DNA from: Timema cristinae
Taxonomy: Eukaryota; Arthropoda; Insecta; Phasmatodea; Timematidae
NCBI GenBank assembly: GCA_039000515.1
Contig: JBCFYV010002301.1
Location: forward strand, 21,177-85,176
Reading direction: 5' to 3'
Length of the DNA stretch: 64,000 bases
The first letter of the stretch is position 1. Each line of letters starts with the position of its first letter. Of the stretch, positions 17,727 through 28,454 are shown piece after piece. The notes under the pieces were generated by a model that saw only the letters and a list, made by a program, of their open reading frames with translations, was not told the DNA's origin and did no database searches. A program made the translations under genes and the position numbers.

Positions 17727-17970
17727 CCCTCGCTGCTGCCTGGCCTGGTCCAATCAGAGAAAGAGGGAGCTTCCCCAATTGGTTCGGGATTACGAAGAGT
17801 GCTATTGGCGCCAACGCGAGCCCAATAGGATCGAAGGGAGTTGATTATGAGGTAAGTGCGTCACGGACGGCTCAGACAACAATGGACTGTGGGCCGGCCG
17901 GCAGTAGGGAGGAGGTGAGCGGCCGTGCAGTGCGAAGGAAGAAGGCCGAACTGAACAGTGAGGTACATCA
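17689..17970 (-). repeat. 5' LTR, distal part (U3) beyond the LINE insertion
   Basis: Continues the LTR sequence of 5476-5756 after the target duplication 17,689-17,702 and ends ACATCA, followed by AACT. More indels against the intact LTR than elsewhere suggest poorer base quality towards the gap at 18,757. Confidence 0.9.
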
Positions 17971-18756
17971 AACTATGGTTCGGTGCTAAAATGGTATAAA
18001 ATGTTCCGTATATAATTAAAAATATCACCATTTTAAGGTTCGTATATTAAAAAAATAACATTTTTAGTTTCAAATTAGCAATTTTCAACGATTGCATTTG
18101 CAAATTTCATAGTTCTGAGATTTAAAAAAACTTTTTAGAATCATTGATCTAGCCTTCTTAATCGAGTAGTCAATTTTATGGGTGGTGACATGGCCGGTCT
18201 AGGGGTAAGGTGTCAGACTTCTGTGCTGGCGGCCGGGGTTCAATTCCTCGGTCCCGGGACAGATTTATCTGATTACAAACCCTTCCTCCACCTCTGACAA
18301 TACTTCTTGTGAATGTGGGGTAATGACAGGCCTTACTACGTGGTTCGGATATCACGTTAAGCTGTAGGTCCTCCATTTCATCTCACAATCACCCTACCAT
18401 TACAATTAGGTAAGTGGTATAACCGAATGGGTTAGTTAGTAAGACAGCGTTTGGCTTAATAATAATATATAATATTAATATAATATAATAATTTTAATGG
18501 GGTCACATACAGAAATTATTAAGATAATAATTATTGTGTAGTATCAACCTTAGTACACATATGAAAGAGATAAAACCGAGGGTAGAAAATGAGAGTGGAA
18601 GGGCTTGATTCATAGTTGTAGGGTTTATCACTTGGTTCTCAGAATTAAGCATTCACATTTGAAATAAATAGTAAAACACTTTCTAATAGTTAGTCTTGTT
18701 ATATATTAGTTTCATCTAGTTTGAACAAATAATTTGAGCTATTTTTGAAATAACTT
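17971..18756 (+). repeat. Right part of the duplicated flank
   Basis: Starts with the target duplication AACT and matches 27,933-28,715 throughout, including the SINE it contains, with many small indels. It runs into the assembly gap, so its true right end is unknown. Confidence 0.88.
18185..18491 (+). mobile_element. tRNA-derived SINE, copy 1 (family 2)
   Basis: Head TGACATGGCCGGTCTAGGGG (A-box region) and B-box GGTTCAATTCC, a unique body, then a degenerate AAT-rich tail. It is the duplicated counterpart of the cleaner copy at 28,140-28,451, and its flanks show the same target duplication remnants. Confidence 0.8.
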
Positions 18757-18856
18757 NNNNNNNNNNNNNNNNNNNNNNNNNNNNNNNNNNNNNNNNNNNN
18801 NNNNNNNNNNNNNNNNNNNNNNNNNNNNNNNNNNNNNNNNNNNNNNNNNNNNNNNN
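18757..18856. other. Assembly gap, 100 N
   Basis: Exactly 100 N characters, a usual placeholder for a gap of unknown length. The duplication on its left breaks off here. Confidence 0.99.
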
Positions 18857-18886
18857 GTCCCAGTATTCCTAACTACATCTAGATGA

Positions 18887-18999
18887 GGAGTGGGAGAGAG
18901 AGGGAGAGAGAGAGAACTCCTATATACTTCAGGGAAGGGGTGAGGGGGCACACTTCCCCACCCCCTCAGTGTCATGAAACATGAAGGTCTTCCAGCGGG

Positions 19000-19031
<32 letters not shown>

Positions 19032-19225
19032 CAGAGCGAACGAGCTCCAGGAACAGGCGCGAGGGAGGAGGGGGGAACATACTTTACTCCTCTGTGTCCC
19101 AGTATTCTGTGCACCAGTACATGAAGACTTATCCCTACTTTGAGAGAGATTGTGTGATAGAGTGAGTGTAAGAGAGAGGGAGAATGTGCGTGAGAGAGGA
19201 GAGAGAGAAAGTGTGAGAGCGATTC
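18887..19225. repeat. GA-rich simple-sequence region
   Basis: Several (GA)n runs between short unique segments. TGTCCCAGTATTC near 19,096 and GTCCCAGTATTC at 18,857 repeat, suggesting a duplicated unit of about 240 bp. No coding potential recognised; neighbouring DNA up to 19,512 is AT-rich and empty. Confidence 0.75.
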
Positions 19226-19513
19226 TTTTTTCTTCTTCACATATCCATGGAAGCTCTAATTTGTTTATGATTGTATATAGATAAGAACAAAATTATCTTT
19301 GGCTAAATATAGTAACTAGATTCTTATTTAATTGGTATGGTGCCACAAATAGTTTGATATAGAACTGGGAAAAGTGTCGTTTTAAATATTTCATCGTTGA
19401 ATGAAAGGGGAAAATAAACGTTTTACAGCTAAACACCTAAAGATCTAAATATAATATCGAAATTTGATGTCCTTTGACGAGTAAACATTTCAATAGAATG
19501 TCGAGTGAGGCCT

Positions 19514-19793
19514 TATTATTATTATTAGCACCACGTCTTACTACCCGTTCGGGTTATACGCACTTACGCTAATGTGTAATGGTAGGGTGATTGTGAGATG
19601 AAATGAAGGACCTACAGTTTAACGTGGAATCCGAACCACGATGGAGGCCTGGCATTCCCCACATTCACAAGATGTCTTGTCAGAGGTGAAGGAAGGGTTT
19701 GGTAATCAGATAAATCTGTGCCGGGACCGAGGATTGAACCCCGGCCGCCAGCACAGAAGTCTGACACCTTACCCCTAGACCGCCAGGTCACCC
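19514..19793 (-). mobile_element. tRNA-derived SINE, copy 2 (family 2)
   Basis: On the minus strand: A-box TGGCGGTCTAGGGG, B-box GGTTCAATCCTC, the same body as copies 1 and 3, then a (TAA)n tail. It is flanked by GAGGCCT (19,507-19,513 and 19,794-19,800), a target-site duplication. Promoter boxes for RNA polymerase III are well preserved. Confidence 0.88.
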
Positions 19794-19917
19794 GAGGCCT
19801 AATTACTTCATTACAAAGAACATTTCCCAGTAAAAAGGTTTAACCACAGTTAAGCGTGATAATCTGCAACCATCGCTGAAACGAGGAAATAGTACTTTAG
19901 AAAATTCCACTTCTTTG

Positions 19918-20060
19918 GTGGAGTGATCAAAGTCGTCAGTCTCGCATGGTGGGAGATCAGGGGTCGAGTCCCGGCCGGGTGTATAGGTGGTGAATTTTAT
20001 TTCTATCTACACTAAAAAAATTATCATATAGATGCTACAGTTCATTCCTCACATATGAAC
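19918..20060 (+). repeat. tRNA-headed repeat remnant
   Basis: GGTCGAGTCCCGGCCGGGTG is a good B-box with tRNA T-arm character, preceded by GTGATCAAAGTCGTCAGTC and followed by GGTGGTGAATTTTA. The head is comparable to family 1 but the body differs. Not a functional tRNA: no acceptor stem can be formed. Confidence 0.45.
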
Positions 20061-21317
20061 TAGTAAGTTATTACCACAGTCAAATAATTTATTATCGCAC
20101 GTCACTGTCATGCACATGAAAATATGTAGTATCAAATCAAATGTACTTCAGCGTTCATAATTACGGGCAAACAGAACCACTGAACCGCGTATTTAAAATA
20201 TTTGGAAATAAAAAGGAAGTGACATTTTAAAGAAAGTTACATTTTAAACAGCATGCTTATTTGGAAGCTATCTATAAATATGTTTACTAACGCTAAAAAT
20301 AGTTATTTTTTCAAGAATTTTACAAATGTAACCCAAACCTTTTCAAAATACTAAAGTTAGTTATGTTATTTAAAAAAAATTATGAACTTTTTGGTATAAA
20401 TACAAATTACAATTAAAGTGGTTTAATGTTTCTAGTTCATTTATAATAATTATAAAAAACTTAAAATGCTTTTATTTTTAAAAAATATGACCCCGAATAT
20501 GTCCTAACTAATGATCAGATATTTTATATGTAAATAATGTAGCTATTGTTATAATTACTTTCACACCAAAACTACTATTGTTATAGCAGCTGAGGGTGCG
20601 AAAGTAACTATTTGTATCATTACTTTCATACCCAAGTTGCTATTAGGATCATTACTTTCACACCTTAAGTTAAGTACCTATTTATGAAAGTGGAGTTAAA
20701 CTGTGAATGTAATTTTTTAAACACCCTACCTGGTTAGTATTTTTTTAACCCTCAAGTTTGGATCAAACTTAACAAATCAAGGCCGTGACATTGCCATATA
20801 ATTTTGTACTAAATTCATTAATAGTGTCGATTTGTACATACCTAGACGTCATTTTAAAGAAACTTAAAACACATTTCCCACTAAAAAAAATAGTAATCAT
20901 CCACTTACTCAGATTTCATTGGTTTGAAAGTCAAGTCTTCAGTGTTTGTGAACGTGGTATAAGATTAACTAAAATACACTTTGCCATTATCACTAAATAA
21001 ATAAAGGAATAAAATAAATGAATAAATAGTAGATAATAAGTTGAATACTAGGACTATTCATTTATTTAAAATATATATTGTTAATTCTAAGTTAAATATG
21101 ATCTTAAATTTAAAATTGAAATCTTGGAGCATAAAATATACTATGGAGAATAGAGCCATTAAGAGATGAAATTATTCTGCATTGATGGAGTTTTAATTAT
21201 AAAAGCCTAAATAAGTTTATAACAGTTCAAAAGATTAGTATTTCGAAAAAAATAAATCCGTTCACAACGGTGCACTTTATTTTTTCTCAATATAGTAGAA
21301 ACAATATTATTGTAGTG
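20061..21317. other. Non-coding, AT-rich; no gene recognised
   Basis: A motif ATTACTTTCACACC recurs two to three times near 20,555-20,670, with variants (a short local repeat). No protein features were found. Confidence 0.5.
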
Positions 21318-21390
21318 TACATGGTAATCGAACCCGGAACCTTGTGCTTGGTGCACCGACGCTTCACCATTGAGCTACCTACTCAGTATT
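21318..21390 (-). repeat. tRNA-like sequence, probably a SINE head
   Basis: Minus strand carries TAGCTCAATGGTGAAGC (A-box) and GGTTCGATTACC (B-box) at tRNA-like spacing. D-arm, T-arm and acceptor stems do not close, so a working tRNA gene is unlikely. Confidence 0.45.
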
Positions 21391-21549
21391 TGTATAATGC
21401 TGCACCGAGGGGAGGGGGGGGCATTATCTTTTGTTTTAAGTGGGGGATTTTAATCCCTAACCTTGACAGTCCCCGGGGTGCACATACATACAAAGAGAAC
21501 AGGAGGTAATTAGAAGTAATGTTATTTAATTATTATTATTATTATTATT

Positions 21550-21905
21550 GTTTAACGGCCCATCGACACATCGAGGTCATTAGGGCCTTAAAATATATTA
21601 AAAACATAATAAAATCCCCATAGGGGAAAGAGATAAAACATTCACCATCTGAGACACTCCATAGGAGTGCTCAAATGGGCTCTTGATATAAAATAAGTGA
21701 TACACCTGCTAAAAAAAACCACAAGTGTATCACTCCAATAAAAAGACAAAACAAACATATTAAAATATAACACGTTAAAAAGACAAAACATGTTAAAATG
21801 ATAATACGTTAAAAAGACAAAACAACATGTTAAATTATAATAAAACTGTTAAAAAGATCTCAATATGAGATAATATCCAAAAGAGCCACTTTATAAAAGT
21901 GACTC
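21550..21905 (-). other. Structured 3' UTR of LINE A: six consecutive hairpins
   Basis: Inverted repeats in order from the 3' end: GGCCC/GGGCC (21,557-21,587), TCCCC/GGGGA (21,615-21,626), GAGACACTCC/GGAGTGCTC (21,651-21,672), AGTGATACAC/GTGTATCACT (21,696-21,734), ATCTCA/TGAGAT (21,857-21,871) and GAGCCACTTT/AAAGTGACTC (21,883-21,905). Between the fourth and fifth is an A-rich segment repeating GTTAAAAAGACAAAACA. Copies B, C and E show the same elements. LINE RTs of some clades recognise a 3' stem-loop; that role here is inference. Confidence 0.75.
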
Positions 21906-24900
21906 AAATGGCATTAAAAAGATCCGCCTGGCGTATAAAACGGAGTAAACAAATAACTCCATCCGCACTATCGCGTAATAAAAAACGTAAGTCACCTTTA
22001 AAATCAAGAGCCAGACGGATAGGGGCTAGTTTGCGACACTCCACCAAAATGTGATGCACACTAAGGGGAGTATTACAAAACTCACACACTGGAGGTGGAT
22101 CCCCTCTTAGTAAAAAATTATGGGTCAATGAAGTATGCCCGACGCGGAGTCTCGTCACGATGACCTCCTCTCTTCTAGACTTTCGTATAGAAGAGGGCCA
22201 TCGCGAAACACCGTGCCTGATGGACCGCAGCTTGTTCTGAGCAGGGGTCGAGACCCACTGCTCGTGCCAGGTGCGTAAGACTCCACGCCGAACATAACCC
22301 TTTAGATCTAAAAACATGACACACAGACTCGCCTCCGGAGGCAGGCGTGCTGCCTCCTTGGCTGCCTGGTCCGCCAGCTCATTTCCTGGAAGACCAGCGT
22401 GACCAGAAATCCAGCAAAATGCGAGCCGGGTGCTTAATGAATCAATTTTAAAAATTTGTTCATGTATCATCTGCACGAGGGGATTCCATGAGTAGAGAGT
22501 GGACAATGCCGACAGAGCACTCATGGAATCCGTGCAGATGAGGAAAGAACGGTGACTTCTCCGGTAAACAAAACACAAAGATTTAAAAATGGCATATAAT
22601 TCAGCCGTAAAAACACTGGTTTCATTAGGTAAACCAAATTTAAAATTGGATCCTTCCACAACAAAAGCACATCCCACGGAGACTCCAGATTTAGAGCCAT
22701 CAGTGTAGATGCGCTCAAATCCGTGAAAGCGAGTGGAGAGGAGCTCATTAAAGGTCCTCTCATATACAAAGTTTGGGGTGGTCGCTTTAGGGAACTTGGC
22801 AAGATCAAAATGGCATTTCGGAGGGCGTATCTTCCAGGGAGAAATTCGACCTGGTGATGTGGGGATAGCCTTTGGCAGGACTATCCCACACGTGTCGAAA
22901 ACCGATAGCATCCGGATCCCAACCGGCCTTGTACTACGCCATTTAGTTTCATACAAGACACGGTTAGGGGATGAAACACAGGGCGGTAAGCAACATTATT
23001 TGGCATGCAATGCAATTTCAACACGTAAGATGCCAGGAGATAAGACCGCCGGTAAGAAAGAGGGGGCTCACCGGCGTCGGCACAGATGCTGACGACTGGA
23101 CTGGTACGAAAAGCACCAGTAGCCAATCGAATGCCAGCATGGTGGACGCTATCGAGCATCTTTAACGCCGAGGGTCTAGCGGAACCATATACAAAACTGC
23201 CGTAATCAAGTTTTGATCTAACCAAGGCTCTATAGAGGCGCATCAAGGTTTCCCTATCAGCACCCCAAGAGCGACCACTCACAACTTTAAGTAAATTCAA
23301 AGCTTTAACACACCTCGCTTTCAGGTCTTTGATGTGGGGGATCCAAGTTAGTTTAAAATCGAATAAAAGTCCCAGGAACCTTACGGTCTTGGAGACAGGT
23401 AAAACAACGTTGTTCATTAAAATATTGGGGGCTGGCTGTATTCCGCGTAATCTATGGAAGTGGACGAAAGTCGTCTTGGCCGCAGAGAAACGAAAGCCAT
23501 TACGAGATGCCCACAACCATAGATTGTTTACAGCGAGTTGTATCTGTCGTTCAGCCCTGTGGAGACTTGACGAACTGCAATAAATTGCGTAGTCATCCAC
23601 AAAAAGGCATGAACGAACAGGTAAGCGCACGTTGTCTACAATGCTATTTATCGCAATAGCGAACTACGTGCAGCTCAAAGGACTGCCCTGGGGCACCCCA
23701 TTTTCTTGAATAAATTCATCGGATAAGGTGTTGTTTAACCTTACCCGGAAGTGCCTATCTGACATAAAATTAGCTAAAAAAATAGGGAGGCTCCCCCGGA
23801 ACCCCCAATTAAAAAGGTTTTTTAAGATGCCGTAACGCCATGTAGTATCGTACGCCTTCTCCAAATCAAAGAAAACAGCCAAAAGATGCTGTTTATGGAG
23901 AAAGGCATCACGAACAGCAGTCACAAGACGGACGAGATGATCAACCGTGGATCGGTTACGGCGAAAACTACATTGAATATTGGATAGCAGATTGCGGGAT
24001 TCTAGACACCATATAAGTCGTTTATTTATCATTTTTTCTAATATTTTGCATACACAGCTAGTTAAGGCTATCGGTCTATAACTAGTTGGCTCTAATTTAT
24101 CCTTGCCACTTTTATATATTGGGATAACGGTTGCTTGCCTCCACAGTGTAGGGAATTGACGAGATTCCCAAACACAATTGTAGAGGTCTAAGAGGAACGC
24201 CCGTCCAGCAGGGGACAGTTGGCGCAACATTTCATAATGGATATCATCCGGGCCAGATATGAATTGCCCGCCTGGGACAGGGCATAAGTAAGTTCCTCTT
24301 TAGTAAAGGGGGAGTTATAATCCTCCCCCCGACTTTGGCCAAAATCAATAGTAAGGTGCTCGATGCTGCGCTTATGCACCGCGAACTCGTCAGAGTAGCT
24401 CGCAGTGCTAGAAATATTGGCGAACATCGAGCCCAATACATTGGCGACCTCCATAGGGGAGGAGACAAGTGAACCGTTTTACATAAGTGCGGGTATATTA
24501 TAAATGTTATTTTTGCTACTACGTACTTTACGAATGTGATCCCAAACCTTGGTTGTGGGAGTGGAAATAGTAAGGGTAGAAATAAACTTTCTCCAAGACT
24601 CTCTTCTGCTTTCTCGAATGATACGGCGAGCTCTAGCACGTAGAATCCGGAATAACTCCAGATTCTCCAAAGTAGGACGTCGATGAAAGAGACGTAGGGC
24701 CCTTCGACGGTTAGAAATAGCCAGCCGGCACTCCTCGTTCCACCAGGGAAGAAGACGGTGGCGCGGGTTTGGCGAGGATTTAGGGATGGATGCCCTCGCC
24801 GCCGCTATGACCGTCGAAGTAAAATGCCCAGCCTTAACATCGACGTCGGGAGAATGGGGTTCGTCGAATAAGGCGAGCTCGCGGAAATTATCCCAGTTAG

Positions 24901-25593
24901 CACGTTTGAGAACCCATTGGGGGAACCTTGCTGTACTGGGAGGATCTTTAACTTGTGAAAGCAGAATGGGAAAGTGAACGCTGCCACATAGGTCCGAGTG
25001 AACTTCCCAAAGGAAGTGAGCAGCAATCCCGGGGCTACATAGGGCTATGTCGATGGCAGAGGATACACCATTAAAGGTGGAGAAATGTTTCTGGGTCCCG
25101 GTGTTCATTAACACCAGGTTTCCCGAGACAAGAATATCCACTACCATCCTCCCGCGGGTGTCTGTAAAATTAGACCCCCACACCAGGTTATGCGCGTTAA
25201 AGTCCCCCAAGATGATATAGGGGGCGGGAAATTGTATAAAGAGGGCCTCTAGAGTCCTCTTGGAAACACGTTCACCTGGTGGGAGGTAAATGCAGCATAC
25301 GGTTATCTACATAGGAAGGGAGGCTCTGACAGCAATCACTTGGAGATCAGAGACAATATTTATAAACTTATGATATATGTTCTACGTGCAAATATTGCTA
25401 CACCTCCGCTAGCCCGATCAAAGCGTGGCTTTTCGGTACGATATACATCGTACCCACGAAGCTTCGGGTTGTCAGTTGGGCGGAAGTGGGTTTCCTGCAA
25501 ACACAAGATGGGAGGATGCAGGGAAGAAATTAGTAGTTTAATTTCCTCTGCACGAGCATAGAAACCCCTACAATTCCATTGTAGTAACGACAT
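21904..25593 (-). pseudogene. I-type ORF2 of copy A: endonuclease, RT, RNase H; frameshifted
   Basis: Endonuclease starts near 25,593 (WNCRG, QETHFRP) and continues to about 24,480 with GDFNAHN. Its SDH signature reads SVH here (near 24,977), so a catalytic Asp is lost. RT follows (about 24,230-22,881) with SYRPIALTS, FFDLEKAYD, PQGS and FVDD (near 23,605). RNase H is in the last frame (22,956-21,904): D86, E119, D143, H186 and D196, then a zinc-like CEFC...H-x4-C motif. The protein is split by frameshifts at about 25,300, 24,480, 23,650 and 22,970; the last is a missing base in a G run. Not functional as written. Confidence 0.88.
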
Positions 25594-25810
25594 TATTTAT
25601 TAATATATAATTTAATTAAATATCCTCACAATCCATAACACTATCCTTTAAAAATAAAAATTTATTGAGGACTTTTTTTAGGTCCTCTTGCTTTTCCCAA
25701 TCTCTCTTGTACCTCCCGCTTCAGGAGAGGCTTTGGTTTGTCCTGTAGAGACTGGGACGGGGGATCCTTACGCGAAGGCTTTGTTAAAGCCTTCGACGCT
25801 TTTTTTAAAG

Positions 25811-27207
25811 TTATTTTTTCGGCGGTCCTCGCTGGTCCTTCTCCAAGGCACCAGTGGGACTAGCCTTTGCGACCTCGCCTATACCACCACTCATCCCGAC
25901 CTCCAGCGTTCCTGAAGCGGGGTTGAGCGGCTCGACAACGGTCGCAGATGGTTTAGGACCCCGAGGAGGACTCGGGGGTGTTCCTCGAGTGGGGCTCGGC
26001 GGGGTTCCTCGAGGACTCGGAGGGGGTCCACGAGGAGGGTTCGGAGGGGCCGGGGGTGTTCCCCGAGGAGGCCTCCTCGGGGGTAAAGGTGGTGGAGGCG
26101 ACTTCGGCGGGGGTGTCGCCCCATGTACTAATTTTGGCACCACCATAGATGGTGCTGGCTGTCTTTTAGTGTCTCGAGTAGAGACGATTGGCACAGGTCG
26201 TCTAGGCGTTTTGGCGATATTAACTGCGCAATGACAGTTGGGGCAATTTATGTTCTGGCTTACAATTTGACTATAAGATGTCTGAAATACCGGAGCTTGA
26301 CTGGATACATATTCCTTGCGGGTCTGGGCATAAGGAATCTTCTTTTCACATTGGATCTCCAGGACTTTTTTCTCCACCTTCCATTTCGGACAGGTCCGAG
26401 ACCAAGCAGAATGCGGACCCTTGCTGTTGATGCAGCACTTAGGAGACTCACACGGTGTATCGTGAGCCACCTGTCCGCAATCCGCACAGGTTGGCCTTCC
26501 ACGGCATCTCAGCTTCGTATGCCCAAATTCCTGGCACTGAAAACAGCGCCGAGGGTTAGGGACATACGGCCGGACCCTGAGCACGGGGAAGCCTGCTCGA
26601 ACCTCCTTTGGGAGGATAGGAGTCGCAAAGGTGAGGATATATGTATCCGTCTTTTTCTCTTGTCCGTTCTTTTTGTTAATGATACGGTAGACCTCGGTGA
26701 TATGCTGGGGGAAAGCTCCTCACAGATATCCTCAATGCTTACACAGTCGAGGTCATAACAAGTGACCACTCCCCTGCAAACATTGAGGAACCTGTGGGGC
26801 TCTACCTTCACCTTTATATTTGCCATATTACTCACCGGTATTTCGGAGATCGCCATAATATTTGTGGATTGAGTGTCGGTCATAGTCTGAATCATAATGG
26901 TGCCATCACGCAGTTTCCTTATTAAGACGTCAGATTTTGCTGCTCCATTTATCACTCTTTCGAGGATAAATGGGCTGACACGTTTTAGATCTTCACTTTC
27001 ATTCACTCGAGACATCACCAGGAAGCGGGGCTGGGGCCTCACCACTTCCTGGCTTTTTATCAAAACAGGGCTGGACGGCCTTACCCGTTTCCGCCTCTTA
27101 TCATTAATACGGCCCTGTGAGGGGCCGGGCAGTAAGATGCCAGCAGAACTTGGCAGTACGGTGCCAGCGGACAGTAAGGTGTCAGCTGTGACAATACATT
27201 CAGTCAT
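25811..27207 (-). pseudogene. I-type ORF1 of copy A: nucleic-acid-binding Gag-like protein
   Basis: Two overlapping frames (27,207-26,509 and 26,584-25,811) together cover the whole ORF1, joined by one frameshift near 26,550. The N-terminal frame is basic and has no obvious domain. The second carries CCHC knuckles CFQCQEFGHTKLRC and CADCGQVAHDTPC. A third, degenerate one has Ser in place of a Cys (CINSKGPHSAWSRTC). A long Pro/Arg-rich tail follows with repeats of the type PRGTPPSP. ORF1 proteins of this kind coat the LINE RNA. Pro-rich repeats are GC-rich compared with the rest of the element. Confidence 0.85.
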
Positions 27208-27840
27208 GAGTTTAAGGACAACCTACAAAAGTACTCGGATCGTAGACCCAGGTTGATCCCAGTTGGTTCTACCACATAGGGCCCTGTTAACTCTTCCGAC
27301 GAGAGGCTCCATACGACGCTAGACATGACAACCTTCATATGGAGCATCGCCGGAAGAGAGGTCACCGCAGCAAGTGTATGCACGAAAGTGCCAATTTTAC
27401 GTCCGGAACCCTCATGAACGCAACCGGTCTTTTCTCAAGGTAGGGTACCCGGTTGTCATCCCTAAGGCCCTTCTACCAAGATATTACAACCGGCGCACTT
27501 TCACTCAGGAGCTCAAAGCGGTGGTATCCAATATTAACCCGAGAAGAGCCGTGTTAGATGCCAAGGTCGTCAACAAAGGGGCCAAAGGTCTCTGTGCAGG
27601 ATTTAATGGCAGGGGAAGGGAAGAAAGAAGGAAGGAAGAAGTAAGGAAAGAGAAGGTGGAAGAAGGAAAATAGAATGAGAAGGAAAAGAGGGAAATAAAA
27701 AGAAAGAAAGTGAATGGAAAGATGTAGGATAGGGTTGTCCTGCACGAGGTACATCCTGCACAGATGCCTCCCCTTTTAGTCGCCTCTAACGACAAGCAGG
27801 GGTTACTGCGGGACTATTCTAAACCCCGTCCCGCAGGGGA
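27208..27840 (-). other. 5' leader of LINE A with terminal hairpin
   Basis: No supported ORF. At the very 5' end CTGCGGGAC (27,806-27,814) and GTCCCGCAG (27,828-27,836) form a perfect 9-bp inverted repeat. Next to it, in sense direction, GTCG-TTAGAGG-CGAC makes a second short stem. A purine-rich (GAAG)n tract occupies about 27,610-27,720. Confidence 0.65.
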
Positions 27841-28402
27841 TCACTAAAATAATCCTAAAATGTATACCGACATTTATTAACATCATTAAGATAGATCCCA
27901 CGTTATTGATTTAAAAAGGGGCTATTTAAAACTATGGTTCGTGCTAAAATGGTATCAACATGTTCCTATATTATTAAAAATATCACATTTTAAGTTTCGT
28001 ATATTAAAAAAATAAATTATAAGTTCAAATTAGCCAATTTTCAACGATGCATTCAAAATATCATAGTTCTGAGATTTAAAAAAACTTTTAGAATCATTGA
28101 TCTAGCCTTCTTCAAACGAGTAGTCAATTTTAATAGGGGTGACCTGGCGGTCTAGGGGTAAGGTGTCAGACTTCTGTGCTGGCGGCCGGGGTTCAATCCT
28201 CGGTCCCGGGACAGATTTATCTGATTACCAAACCCTTCCTCCACCTCTGACAAGACATCTTGTGAATGTGGGGAATGCCAGGCCTCCACCGTGGTTCGGA
28301 TTCCACGTTAAACTGTAGGTCCTTCATTTCATCTCGCAATCACCCTACCATTACACATTAGCGTAAGTGCGTATAACCCGAATGGGTAGTAAGACGTGGT
28401 GC

Positions 28403-28454
<52 letters not shown>

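Larger units (their letters stand above)
4706..17970 (-). mobile_element. Ty3/gypsy LTR retrotransposon, full length, split by a LINE
   Basis: The element reads on the minus strand. Its ends on the plus strand are TGTTAT... and ...ACATCA, flanked by the 4-bp duplication AACT. Order in sense direction: 5' LTR (17,970 to 17,689, interrupted, then 12,112 to 11,332), primer-binding site, gag, -1 frameshift signal, pol (protease, reverse transcriptase, RNase H, integrase), repeat-rich untranslated region, polypurine tract, 3' LTR. Without the inserted LINE it is about 7.7 kb. The domain order PR-RT-RH-IN is that of Ty3/gypsy. No env-like frame is present. The two LTRs are near identical where aligned by eye, apart from scattered 1-base indels, so insertion looks recent. 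The paralogous empty site at 27,841-27,950 supports the boundaries. Confidence 0.93.
21525..27840 (-). mobile_element. I-clade LINE copy A, near full length
   Basis: Sense strand is minus. Order: 5' leader with hairpins (27,840-27,208), ORF1 with CCHC knuckles, ORF2 with AP endonuclease, RT, RNase H and a C-terminal zinc motif, structured 3' UTR and a (TAA)n-type tail (ATT run at about 21,530-21,549). RNase H plus a TAA-repeat tail is the hallmark of the I clade, as in the Drosophila I factor. The 5' end coincides with the start of the duplicated flank (27,841). No target duplication could be matched. Both ORFs carry frameshifts. Confidence 0.88.

Noticed and set aside
21318..21390. Functional tRNA gene
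   Set aside because: Good A- and B-boxes, but acceptor, D- and T-stems do not pair; more likely a SINE head.
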